The translations under genes were made by a program, and so were the position numbers. Shown in pieces: positions 37,535-49,299 of a stretch of DNA of 64,000 bases. The notes under the pieces were generated by a model, which saw only the letters and a list, made by a program, of their open reading frames with translations, searched no databases and was not told the DNA's origin. The stretch's first letter is position 1. Each line of letters starts with the position of its first letter. This DNA is from Megamerina dolium (lineage: Eukaryota; Arthropoda; Insecta; Diptera; Megamerinidae): contig OY978525.1 of NCBI GenBank assembly GCA_963854835.1, positions 52,807,429 to 52,871,428 of the forward strand, written 5' to 3'.

Positions 37535-37719
37535 TGTTGAAATGCAATACTGAATACATCTCTGTGTAGAGTTGTCGAAAAGTGGAAGAAAAAAAATACA
37601 TACATATATTTATATATACGTGCTTAGCGCATTGACTTTTTTTGTAACTTAGTTCTTAGTTCTTAGTTCTTAATAAACCGTACAACGCGAAACATATAAA
37701 CTGCGTTTCTTTGCTAACA
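37535..37719 (+). repeat. Right LTR (185 bp)
   Basis: Same length as the left LTR with two substitutions (37566 G and 37578 A). It ends CTAACA and is followed by the GTTTT duplication. Its AATAAA at 37672-37677 is the likely polyadenylation signal of full-length transcripts. Confidence 0.95.
37672..37677 (+). terminator. Polyadenylation signal AATAAA in the right LTR
   Basis: Canonical signal 42 bp before the LTR end, directly after the CTTAGTT tandem. It should define 3' ends of element RNA. Confidence 0.55.
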
Positions 37720-37724
37720 GTTTT
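37720..37724. repeat. Target site duplication, right (GTTTT)
   Basis: Identical to 33147-33151. It continues into GAAGGGGCTTGAACAAG, the expected next part of the interrupted monomer. Confidence 0.93.
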
Positions 37725-38039
37725 GAAGGGGCTTGAACAAGTAAATTCAAGTAAATCTAAAATCCATTATTTTCATTAAAAAATCTAGAAAAATACATAT
37801 TGTGGCCGAAATATATTGTTTTGAATGGGCTTGAACAAGTAAATTCAAAATCCATTATTTTCATTAAAAAATCGAGAAAAATACAGATTGTGGCCGAAAT
37901 ATATTGTTTTGAATGGGCTTGAACAAGTAAATTCAAAATCCATTATTTTCATTAAAAAATCGAGAAAAATACAGATTGTGGCCGAAATATATTGTTTTGA
38001 ATTGGCTTGAACAAGTAAATTCCAAATCCATTATTTTTT

Positions 38040-38465
38040 CTAAAAATCGTGAAAAATACAATTGTGGCCGAAATATATTGTTTTGAAGAGGCTTGAACAA
38101 GTAAATTCAAAATCCATTATTTTCATTAAAAATCGTGAAAAATACAGATTGTAGCCGAAATATATTGTTTTGAAGGGGCTTGAACAAGTAAAATCAAAAT
38201 CCATTAATTTCACTGAAAATGGTAAAAAAACAGATTGTGGCTGAAACATATTGTTTTGAAAATGCTTGAACATGAAATCCATAATTTTCACTAAAAATCG
38301 TGAAAAATGCACATTGTGACCGAAATATATTGTTTTGAAGAGGCTTGAACAAGTAAATTCAAAATCCATTATTTTCATTAAAAAATCGTGAAAAACAGAT
38401 TGTAGCCGAAATATGCTGTTTTGAGGAGGCTTGAACAAGTAAATTCAAAACACATTATTTCTTCT
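38040..38465. repeat. Short-monomer signature block
   Basis: Same order as at 1978. It differs from the near-identical set in having TTTTGAAGAGGCTTG near 38083 and AAATTCAAAA in the GTGACC monomer where others have AAATGCAAAA. Confidence 0.78.
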
Positions 38466-40437
38466 ACAAATCGTGAAAAATACAGATTGTGGCCGAAACA
38501 TATTGTTTAGAATGGGCTTGAACAAGTAAATTCAAAATCCATTATTTTCACTAAAAATCGTGAAAAATACAGATTGTGCCCGAAACATATTGTTTAGAAT
38601 GGGCTTGAACAAGTAAATTCAAAATCCATTATTTTCACTAAAAATCGTGAAAAATACATATTGTGGCCGAAATATATATTTTTTGAAGGGGCTTGAACAA
38701 GTAAATTCAAAATGCATTATTTTAACTAAAAAACGTGAAAAATACAGATTGTGCCCGAAACATATTGTTTTGAATGGGCTTGAACAAGTAAATCTAAAAT
38801 CCATTATTTTCATTAAAAAATCTAGAAAAATACATATTGTGGCCGAAATATATTTTTTTGAAGGGGATTGAACAAGTAAATTCAAAATGCATTATTTTAA
38901 CTAAAAATCGTGAAAAATACAGATTGTGCCCGAAACATATTGTTTTGAAAAGGCTTGAACATTAAATCCATAATTTTCACTAAAAATCGTGAAAAATGCA
39001 CATTGTGACCGAAATATATTGTTTTGAAGAGGCTTGAACAAGTAAATGCAAAATCCATTATTTGCATTAAAAAATCGTGAAAAACAGATTGTAGCCGAAA
39101 TATGCTGTTTTGAGGAGGCTTGAACAAGTAAATTCAAAACACATTATTTCTTCTACAAATCGTGAAAAATACAGATTGTGGCCGAAACATATTGTTTAGA
39201 ATGGGCTTGAACAAGTAAATTCAAAATCCATTATTTTCACTAAAAATCGTGAAAAATACAGATTGTGCCCGAAATATATTGATAGAAGGGGCTTGAACAA
39301 GTAAATTCAAAACATATTATTTCTTCTACAAATCGTGAAAAATACAGATTGTGGCCGAAATATATTTTTTTGAAGGGGCTTGAACAAGTAAATTCAAAAT
39401 GCATTATTTTCACTAAAAATCGTGAAAAATACAGATAGTGCCCGAAGCATATTGTTTAGAATGGGCTTGAACAAGTAAATCTAAAATCCATTATTTTCAT
39501 TAAAAAATCTAGAAAAATACATATTGTGGCCGAAATATATTTTTTTGAAGGGGCTTGAACAAGTAAATTCAAAATGCATTATTTTCACTAAAAATCGTGA
39601 AAAATACAGATTGTGCCCGAAACATATTGTTTAGAATGGGCTTGAACAAGTAAATCTAAAATCCATTATTTTCATTAAAAAATCTAGAAAAATACAGATT
39701 GTGGCCGAAATATATTGTTTTGAAGGGGCTTGAACAAGTAAATTCAAAATGCATTATTTTAACTAAAAATCGTGAAAAATACAGATTGTGCCCGAAACAT
39801 ATTGTTTAGAATGGGCTTGAACAAGTAAATTCAAAATCCATTATTCTCACTAAAAATCGTGAAAAATACAGATTGTGCCCGAAATATATTTTTTTGAAGG
39901 GGCTTGAACAAGTAAATTCAAAATGCATTATTTTAACTAAAAATCGTGAAAAATACAGATTGTGCCCGAAACATATTGTTTAGAATGGGCTTGAACAAGT
40001 AAATTCAAAATCCATTATTTTCACTAAAAATTTTAACTAAAAATCGTGAAAAATACAGATTGTGCCAGAAACATATGGTTTAGAATGGGCTTGAACAAGT
40101 AAATCTAAAATCCATTATTTTCATTAAAAAATCTAGAAAAATACATATTGTGGCCGAAATATATATTTTTTGAAGGGGCTTGAACAAGTAAATTCAAAAT
40201 GCATTATTTTAACTAAAAATCGTGAAAAATACAGATTGTGCCCGAAACATATTGTTTAGAATGGGCTTGAACAAGTAAATCTAAAATCCATTATTTTCAT
40301 TAAAAAATCTAGAAAAATACATATTGTGGCCGAAATATATTGTTTTGAATGGGCTTGAACAAGTAAATTCAAAATCCATTATTTTCATTAAAAAATCGAG
40401 AAAAATACAGATTGTGGCCGAAATATATTGTTTTGAA

Positions 40438-42489
40438 TGGGCTTGAACAAGTAAATTCAAAATCCATTATTTTCATTAAAAAATCGAGAAAAATACAGAT
40501 TGTGGCCGAAATATATTGTTTTGAATTGGCTTGAACAAGTAAATTCCAAATCCATTATTTTTTCTAAAAATCGTGAAAAATACAATTGTGGCCGAAATAT
40601 ATTGTTTTGAAGGGGCTTGAACAAGTAAATTCAAAATCCATTATTTTCATTAAAAATCGTGAAAAATACAGATTGTAGCCGAAATATATTGTTTTGAAGG
40701 GGCTTGAACAAGTAAAATCAAAATCCATTAATTTCACTGAAAATGGTAAAAAAACAGATTGTGGCTGAAACATATTGTTTTGAAAATGCTTGAACATGAA
40801 ATCCATAATTTTCACTAAAAATCGTGAAAAATGCACATTGTGACCGAAATATATTGTTTTGAAGAGGCTTGAACAAGTAAATGCAAAATCCATTATTTTC
40901 ATTAAAAAATCGTGAAAAACAGATTGTAGCCGAAATATGCTGTTTTGAGGAGGCTTGAACAAGTAAATTCAAAACACATTATTTCTTCTACAAATCGTGA
41001 AAAATACAGATTGTGGCCGAAATATATTGTTTTGAAGGGGCTTGAACAAGTAAATTCAAAATCCATTATTTTTTCTAAAAATCGTGAAAAATACAGATTG
41101 TGGCCGAAATATATTGTTTTGAAGGGGCTTGAACAAGTAAATTCAAAATCCATTATTTTTTCTAAAAATCGTGTAAAATACAATTGTGGCCGAAATTTAT
41201 TGTTTTGAAGGGGCTTGAACACGTAAATTCTAAACACATTATTTTCATTAAAAATTGTGAATAATACAGATTGTGGCCGAAATATATTGTTTTGAAGGGG
41301 CTTGAACAAGTAAACTCAAAATCCATTAATTTCACTGAAAATGGTAAAAAAAACAGATTTTAGCTGAAACATATTGTTTTGAAAAGACGTGAACATTAAA
41401 TCCATAATTTTCACTAAATATCGTGAAAAATGCACATTGTGACCGAAATATATTGTTTTGAAAAGGCTTGAACAAGTAAATGCAAAATCTATTATTTTCA
41501 TTAAAAAATCGTGAAAAACAGATTGTAGCCGAAATATGCTGTTTTGAGAAGGCTTGAACAAGTAAATTCAAAATCCATTATTTTTTCTAAAAATCGTGAA
41601 AAATACAATTGTGGCCGAAATATATTGTTTTGAAGGGGCTTGAACGCGTAAATTCTAAACACATTATTTTCATTAAAAATTGTGAATAATACAGATTGTG
41701 GCCGAAATATATTGTTTTGAATTGGCTTGAACAAGTAAACTCAAAATCTATTAATTTCACTGAAAATGGTAAAAAAAAAACAGATTGTGGCTGAAACATA
41801 TTGTTTTGAAAAGACGTGAACATTAAATCCATAATTTTCACTAAAAATCGTCAAAAATGTACATTGTGACCGAAATATATTGTTTTGAAAAGGCTCGAAC
41901 AAGTAAATGAAAAATCCATTATTTTCATTAAAAAATCGTGAAAAACAGATTGTAGCCGAAATATGCTGTTTTGAGGAGGCTTGAACAAGTAAATTCAAAA
42001 CACATTATTTCTTCTACAAATCGTGAAAAATACAGATTGTGGCCGAAATATATTTTTTTGAAAGGGCTTGAACAAGTAAATTCAAAATGCATTATTTTAA
42101 CTAAAAATCGTGAAAAATACAGATTGTGCCCGAAACATATTGTTTTGAAAAGGCTTGAACATTAAATCCATAATTTTCACTAAAAATCGTGAAAAATGCA
42201 CATTGTGACCGAAATATATTGTTTTGAAGAGGCTTGAACAAGTAAATGCAAAATCCATTATTTTCATTAAAAAATCGTGTAAAACAGATTGTAGCCGAAA
42301 TATGCTGTTTTGAGGAGGCTTGAACAAGTAAATTCAAAACACATTATTTCTTCTACAAATCGTGAAAAATACAGATTGTGGCCGAAACATATTGTTTAGA
42401 ATGGGCTTGAACAAGTAAATTCAAAATCCATTATTTTCACTAAAAATCGTGAAAAATACAGATTGTGCCCGAAACATATTGTTTTGAAT
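40438..42489. repeat. Segmental satellite duplication D, copy 2
   Basis: Partner of 21720-23770. Part of it (about 40830-41950) recurs again at 44076-45196, offset 3246 bp. Differences from the other copies include GAAATTTATTG near 41195, shared with the 44-kb copy but not the 22-kb copy. Confidence 0.82.
40564..40989. repeat. Short-monomer signature block
   Basis: Appears identical to those at 16716, 19853 and 21846, although it lies on the other side of the retrotransposon. It is part of duplication D. Confidence 0.8.
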
Positions 42490-44075
42490 GGGCTTGAACA
42501 AGTAAATCTAAAATCCATTATTTTCATTAAAAAATCTAGAAAAATACATATTGTGGCCGAAATATATTTTTTTGAAGGGGCTTGAACAAGTAAATTCAAA
42601 ATGCATTATTTTAACTAAAAATCGTGAAAAATACAGATTGTGCCCGAAATATATTGTTTTGAAGGGGCTTGAACAAGTAAACTCAAAATCCATTAATTTC
42701 ACTGAAAATGGTAAAAAAAAACAGATTGTGGCTGAAACATATTGTTTTGAAAAGACTTGAACATTAAATCCATAATTTTCACTAAAAATCGTGAAAAATG
42801 CACATTGTGACCGAAATATATTGTTTTGAAGAGGCTTGAACAAGTAAATGCAAAATCCATTATTTTCATTAAAAAATCGTGTAAAACAGATTGTAGCCGA
42901 AATATGCTGTTTTGAGGAGGCTTGAACAAGTAAATTCAAAACACATTATTTCTTCTACAAATCGTGAAAAATACAGATTGTGGCCGAAACATATTGTTTA
43001 GAATGGGCTTGAACAAGTAAATTCAAAATCCATTATTTTCACTAAAAATCGTGAAAAATACAGATTGTGCCCGAAATATATTGTTTTGAAGGGGCTTGAA
43101 CAAGTAAACTCAAAATCCATTAATTTCACTGAAAATGGTAAAAAAAAACAGATTGTGGCTGAAACATATTGTTTTGAAAAGACTTGAACATTAAATCCAT
43201 AATTTTCACTAAAAATCGTGAAAAATGCACATTGTGACCGAAATATATTTTTTTGAAGGGGCTTGAACAAGTAAATGCAAAATCCATTATTTTCATTAAA
43301 AAATCGTGAAAAACAGATTGTAGCCGAAATATGCTGTTTTGAGGAGGCTTGAACAAGTAAATGCAAAATCCATTATTTTCATTAAAAAATCGTGTAAAAC
43401 AGATTGTAGCCGAAATATGCTGTTTTGAGGAGGCTTGAACAAGTAAATTCAAAACACATTATTTCTTCTACAAATCGTGAAAAATACAGATTGTGGCCGA
43501 AACATATTGTTTTGAATGGGCTTGAACAAGTAAATCTAAAATCCATTATTTTCATTAAAAAATCGTGAAAAATACAGATTGTGGCCGAAACATATTGTTT
43601 AGAATGGGCTTGAACAAGTAAATTCAAAATGCATTATTTTAACTAAAAATCGTGAAAAATACAGATTGTGCCCGAAACATATTGTTTTGAAAAGGCTTGA
43701 ACATTAAATCCATAATTTTCACTAAAAATCGTGAAAAATGCACATTGTGACCGAAATATATTGTTTTGAAGAGGCTTGAACAAGTAAATGCAAAATCCAT
43801 TATTTTCATTAAAAAATCGTGAAAAACAGATTGTAGCCGAAATATGCTGTTTTGAGGAGGCTTGAACAAGTAAATTCAAAACACATTATTTCTTCTACAA
43901 ATCTAGAAAAATACATATTGTGGCCGAAATATATTTTTTTGAAGGGGCTTGAACAAGTAAATTCAAAATGCATTATTTTAACTAAAAATCGTGAAAAATA
44001 CAGATTGTGCCCGAAACATATTGTTTTGAAAAGGCTTGAACATTAAATCCACAATTTTCACTAAAAATCGTGAAA

Positions 44076-45196
44076 AATGCACATTGTGACCGAAATATAT
44101 TGTTTTGAAGAGGCTTGAACAAGTAAATGCAAAATCCATTATTTTCATTAAAAAATCGTGAAAAACAGATTGTAGCCGAAATATGCTGTTTTGAGGAGGC
44201 TTGAACAAGTAAATTCAAAACACATTATTTCTTCTACAAATCGTGAAAAATACAGATTGTGGCCGAAATATATTGTTTTGAAGGGGCTTGAACAAGTAAA
44301 TTCAAAATCCATTATTTTTTCTAAAAATCGTGAAAAATACAGATTTTGGCCGAAATATATTGTTTTGAAGGGGCTTGAACAAGTAAATTCAAAATCCATT
44401 ATTTTTTCTAAAAATCGTGTAAAATACAATTGTGGCCGAAATTTATTGTTTTGAAGGGGCTTGAACACGTAAATTCTAAACACATTATTTTCATTAAAAA
44501 TTGTGAATAATACAGATTGTGGCAGAAATATATTGTTTTGAAGGGGCTTGAACAAGTAAACTCAAAATCCATTAATTTCACTGAAAATGGTAAAAAAAAC
44601 AGATTTTGGCTGAAACATATTGTTTTGAAAAGACGTGAACATTAAATCCATAATTTTCACTAAAAATCGTGAAAAATGCACATTGTGACCGAAATATATT
44701 GTTTTGAAAAGGCTTGAACAAGTAAATGCAAAATCTATTATTTTCATTAAAAAATCGTGAAAAACAGATTGTAGCCGAAATATGCTGTTTTGAGAAGGCT
44801 TGAACAAGTAAATTCAAAATCCATTATTTTTTCTAAAAATCGTGAAAAATACAATTGTGGCCGAAATATATTGTTTTGAAGGGGCTTGAACGCGTAAATT
44901 CTAAACACATTATTTTCATTAAAAATTGTGAATAATACAGATTGTGGCCGAAATATATTGTTTTGAATTGGCTTGAACAAGTAAACTCAAAATCTATTAA
45001 TTTCACTGAAAATGGTAAAAAAAAACAGATTGTGGCTGAAACATATTGTTTTGAAAAGACGTGAACATTAAATCCATAATTTTCACTAAAAATCGTCAAA
45101 AATGTACATTGTGACCGAAATATATTGTTTTGAAAAGGCTCGAACAAGTTTGTAGCCGAAATATGCTGTTTTGAGGAGGCTTGAACAAGTAAATTC
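44076..45196. repeat. Segmental satellite duplication D, third partial copy with internal deletion
   Basis: Matches 40830-41950 at an offset of 3246 bp. It carries a deletion of about 46 bp at 45149 (CGAACAAGT joined directly to TTGTAGCC), which removes most of one monomer. Confidence 0.78.
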
Positions 45197-45259
45197 AAAA
45201 CACATTATTTCTTCTACAAATCGTGAAAAATACAGATTGTGGCCGAAACAAATTGTTTA

Positions 45260-46640
45260 GAATGGGCTTGAACAAGTAAATTCAAAATCCATTATTTTCA
45301 CTAAAAATCGTGAAAAATACAGATTGTGCCCGAAACATATTGTTTAGAATGGGCTTGAACAAGTAAATTCAAAATCCATTATTTTCACTAAAAATCGTGA
45401 AAAATACATATTGTGGCCGAAATATATATTTTTTGAAGGGGCTTGGACAAGTAAATTCAAAATGCATTATTTTAACTAAAAATCGTGAAAAATACAGATT
45501 GTGCCCGAAACATATTGTTTTGAATGGGCTTGAACAAGTAAATCTAAAATCCATTATTTTCATTAAAAAATCTAGAAAAATACATATTGTGGCCGAAATA
45601 TATTTTTTTGAAGGGGCTTGAACAAGTAAATTCAAAATGCATTATTTTAACTAAAAATCGTGAAAAATACAGATTGTGCCCGAAACATATTGTTTTGAAA
45701 AGGCTTGAACATTAAATCCATAATTTTCACTAAAAATCGTGAAAAATGCACATTGTGACCGAAATATATTGTTTTGAAGAGGCTTGAACAAGTAAATGCA
45801 AAATCCATTATTTTCATTAAAAAATCGTGAAAAACAGATTGTAGCCGAAATATGCTGTTTTGAGGAGGCTTGAACAAGTAAATTCAAAACACATTATTTC
45901 TTCTACAAATCGTGAAAAATACAGATTGTGGCCGAAACATATTGTTTAGAATGGGCTTGAACAAGTAAATTCAAAATCCATTATTTTCACTAAAAATCGT
46001 GAAAAATACAGATTGTGCCCGAAACATATTGTTTAGAATGGGCTTGAACAAGTAAATTCAAAATCCATTATTTTCACTAAAAATCGTGAAAAATACATAT
46101 TGTGGCCGAAATATATATTTTTTGAAGGGGCTTGGACAAGTAAATTCAAAATGCATTATTTTAACTAAAAATCGTGAAAAATACAGATTGTGCCCGAAAC
46201 ATATTGTTTTGAATGGGCTTGAACAAGTAAATCTAAAATCCATTATTTTTATTAAAAAATCTAGAAAAATACATATTGTGGCCGAAATAAATTTTTTTGA
46301 AGGGGCTTGAACAAGTAAATTCAAAATGCATTATTTTAACTAAAAATCGTGAAAAATACAGATTGTGCCCGAAACATATTGTTTTGAAAAGGCTTGAACA
46401 TTAAATCCATAATTTTCACTAAAAATCGTGAAAAATGCACATTGTGACCGAAATATATTGTTTTGAAGAGGCTTGAACAAGTAAATGCAAAATCCATTAT
46501 TTGCATTAAAAAATCGTGAAAAACAGATTGTAGCCGAAATATGCTGTTTTGAGGAGGCTTGAACAAGTAAATTCAAAACACATTATTTCTTCTACAAATC
46601 GTGAAAAATACAGATTGTGGCCGAAACATATTGTTTAGAA
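45260..46640. repeat. 689-bp eight-monomer unit in tandem
   Basis: Landmarks 45369/46058, 45397/46086 and 45647/46336 are 689 bp apart. Both copies share CTTGGACAAGTAAATTC after TATATTTTTTGAAGGGG. A related single copy lies at 38620-39130. The second copy has TTTGCATTAAAA near 46500 where the first has TTTTCATTAAAA. Confidence 0.78.
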
Positions 46641-49299
46641 TGGGCTTGAACAAGTAAATTCAAAATGCATTATTTTCACTAAAAATCGTGAAAAATACAG
46701 ATTGTGCCCGAAACATATTGTTAAGAATGGGCTTGAACAAGTAAATTCAAAATCCATTATTTTCACTAAAAATCGTGAAAAATACAGATTGTGCCCGAAA
46801 TATATTTTTTTGAAGGGGCTTGAACAAGTAAATTCAAAATGCATTATTTTAACTAAAAATCGTGAAAAATACAGATTGTGCCCGAAACATATTGTTTAGA
46901 ATGGGCTTGAACAAGTAAATCTAAAATCCATCATTTTCATTAAAAAATCGTGAAAAATACATATTGTAGCCGAAATATATTGTTTTGAAGGGGCTTGAAC
47001 AAGTAAACTCAAAATCCATTAATTTCACTGAAAATGGTAAAAAAGCAGATTGTGGCTGAAACATATTGTTTTGAAAAGGCTTGAACAAGAAATCCATAAT
47101 TTTCACTAAAAATCGTGAAAAATGCACATTGTGACCGAAATATATTGTTTTGAAGAGGCTTGAACAAGTAAATGCAAAATCCATTATTTTCATTAAAAAA
47201 TCGTGAAAAACAGATTGTAGCCGAAATATGCTGTTTTGAGGAGGCTTGAACAAGTAAATTCAAAACACATTATTTCTTCTACAAATCGTGAAAAATACAG
47301 ATTGTGGCCGAAACATATTGTTTAGAATGGGCTTGAACAAGTAAATTCAAAATCCATTATTTTCACTAAAAATCGTGAAAAATACAGATTGTGCCCGAAA
47401 CATATTGTTTAGAATGGGCTTGAACAAGTAAATTCAAAATCCATTATTTTCACTAAAAATCGAGAAAAATACAGATTGTGCCCGAAATATATTGATAGAA
47501 GGGGCTTGAGCAAGTAAATTCAAAACATATTATTTCTTCTACAAATCGTGAAAAATACAGATTGTGGCCGAAATATATTTTTTTGAAGGGGCTTGAACAA
47601 GTAAATTCAAAATGCATTATTTTCACTAAAAATCGTGAAAAATACAGATAGTGCCCGAATCATATTGTTTAGAATGGGCTTGAACAAGTAAATCTAAAAT
47701 CCATTATTTTCATTAAAAAATCTAGAAAAATACATATTGTGGCCGAAATATATTTTTTTGAAGGGGCTTGAACAAGTAAATTCAAAATGCATTATTTTCA
47801 CTAAAAATCGTGAAAAATACAGATTGTGCCCGAAACATATTGTTTAGAATGGGCTTGAACAAGTAAATCTAAAATCCATTATTTTCATTAAAAAATCTAG
47901 AAAAATACATATTGTGGCCGAAATATATTGTTTTGAAGGGGCTTGAACAAGTAAATTCAAAATCCATTATTTTCATTAAAAATCGTGAAAAATACAGATC
48001 GTGGCCGAAATATATTGTTTAGAAGGGGCTTGAAAAAGTAAATTCAAAATCCATTATTTTCACTAAAAATCGTGAAAAATACATATTGTGGCCGAAATAT
48101 ATTCTTTTGAAGGGGCTTGAACAAGTAAATTCAAAATCCATTATTTTCATTAAAAATCGTGAAAAATACAGATTGTGCCCGAAATATATTTTTTTGAAGG
48201 GGCTTGAACAAGTAAATTCAAAATGCATTATTTTAACTAAAAATCGTGAAAAATACAGATTGTGCCCGAAACATATTGTTTAGAATGGGCTTGAACAAGT
48301 AAATTCAAAACATATTATTTCTTCTAAAAACCGTGAAAAATACAGATTGTAGCCGAAATATACTGTTTTGAACTGGCTTGAACAAGTAAATTCAAAATCC
48401 ATTATTTCTTCTACAAATCGTGAAAAATACAGATTGTGGCCGAAATATATTGTTTTGAAGGGGCTTGAACAAGTAAATTCATAATCCATTATTTTCACTA
48501 AAAATCGTAAAAAATACAGATTGTGGCCGAAATATATTGTTTTGAAGGGGCTTGAACAAGTAAATTCAAAATCCATTATTTTTTGTAAAAATCGTGAAAA
48601 ATACAATTGTGGCCGAATTATATTGTTTTGAAGGGGCTTGAACAAGTATATTCAAAATGCATTATTTTCACTAAAAATCGTGAAAAATACAGATCGTGGT
48701 CGAAACATACTGTTTAGAAGGGGCTTGCACAAGTAAATCTAAAATCCATTATTTTCATTAAAAAATCTAGAAAAAACAGATTGTGGCCGAAATATATTGT
48801 TTTGAAGGGGCTTGAACAAGTAAATTCAAAATGCATTATTTCATTAAAAATCGTGAAAAATACAGATCGTAGCCGAAATATATTGTTTAGAAGGGGCTTG
48901 AACAAGTAAATCTAAACTCCATTATTTTAATTAAAAAATTGAGAAAAATACAGATTGTGGCCGAAATATATTATTTGGAAGGGGCTTGAACAAGTAAATT
49001 CAAAATCCATTATTTTCATTAACAATCGTGAAAAATACAGATTGTGGCCGAAATATATTGTTTTGAAGGGGCTTGAACAAGTAAATTCAAAATCCATTAT
49101 TTTTTCTAAAAATCGTAAAAAATACAGATTGTGGCCGAAATATATTGTTTTGAACTGGCTTGAACAAGTAAATTCAAAATCCATTATTTTTTCTAAACAT
49201 CGTGAAAAATACAATTGTGGCCGAAATATATTGTTTTGAAGGGGCTTGAACACGTAAATTCAAAACACATTATTTTCATTAAAAATCGTGAATAATACA

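Larger units (their letters stand above)
33152..37719 (+). mobile_element. Ty1/copia-family LTR retrotransposon
   Basis: A 4568-bp element bounded by 185-bp direct LTRs that begin TGTTG and end CTAACA, with a 5-bp target duplication. Order on the plus strand: left LTR, primer binding site, leader, gag-pol frame, polypurine tract, right LTR. Integrase precedes reverse transcriptase, which defines the copia (Pseudoviridae-type) order rather than gypsy. It is somewhat shorter than Drosophila copia (about 5.1 kb). It is the only non-satellite sequence in the window and has higher G+C than its surroundings. A TAA stop inside gag suggests the copy is not autonomous. Confidence 0.96.

Noticed and set aside
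37720..37760. Solo LTR or a second retroelement beside the right LTR
   Set aside because: After the target duplication the sequence is ordinary satellite; only a 10-bp slip is present.
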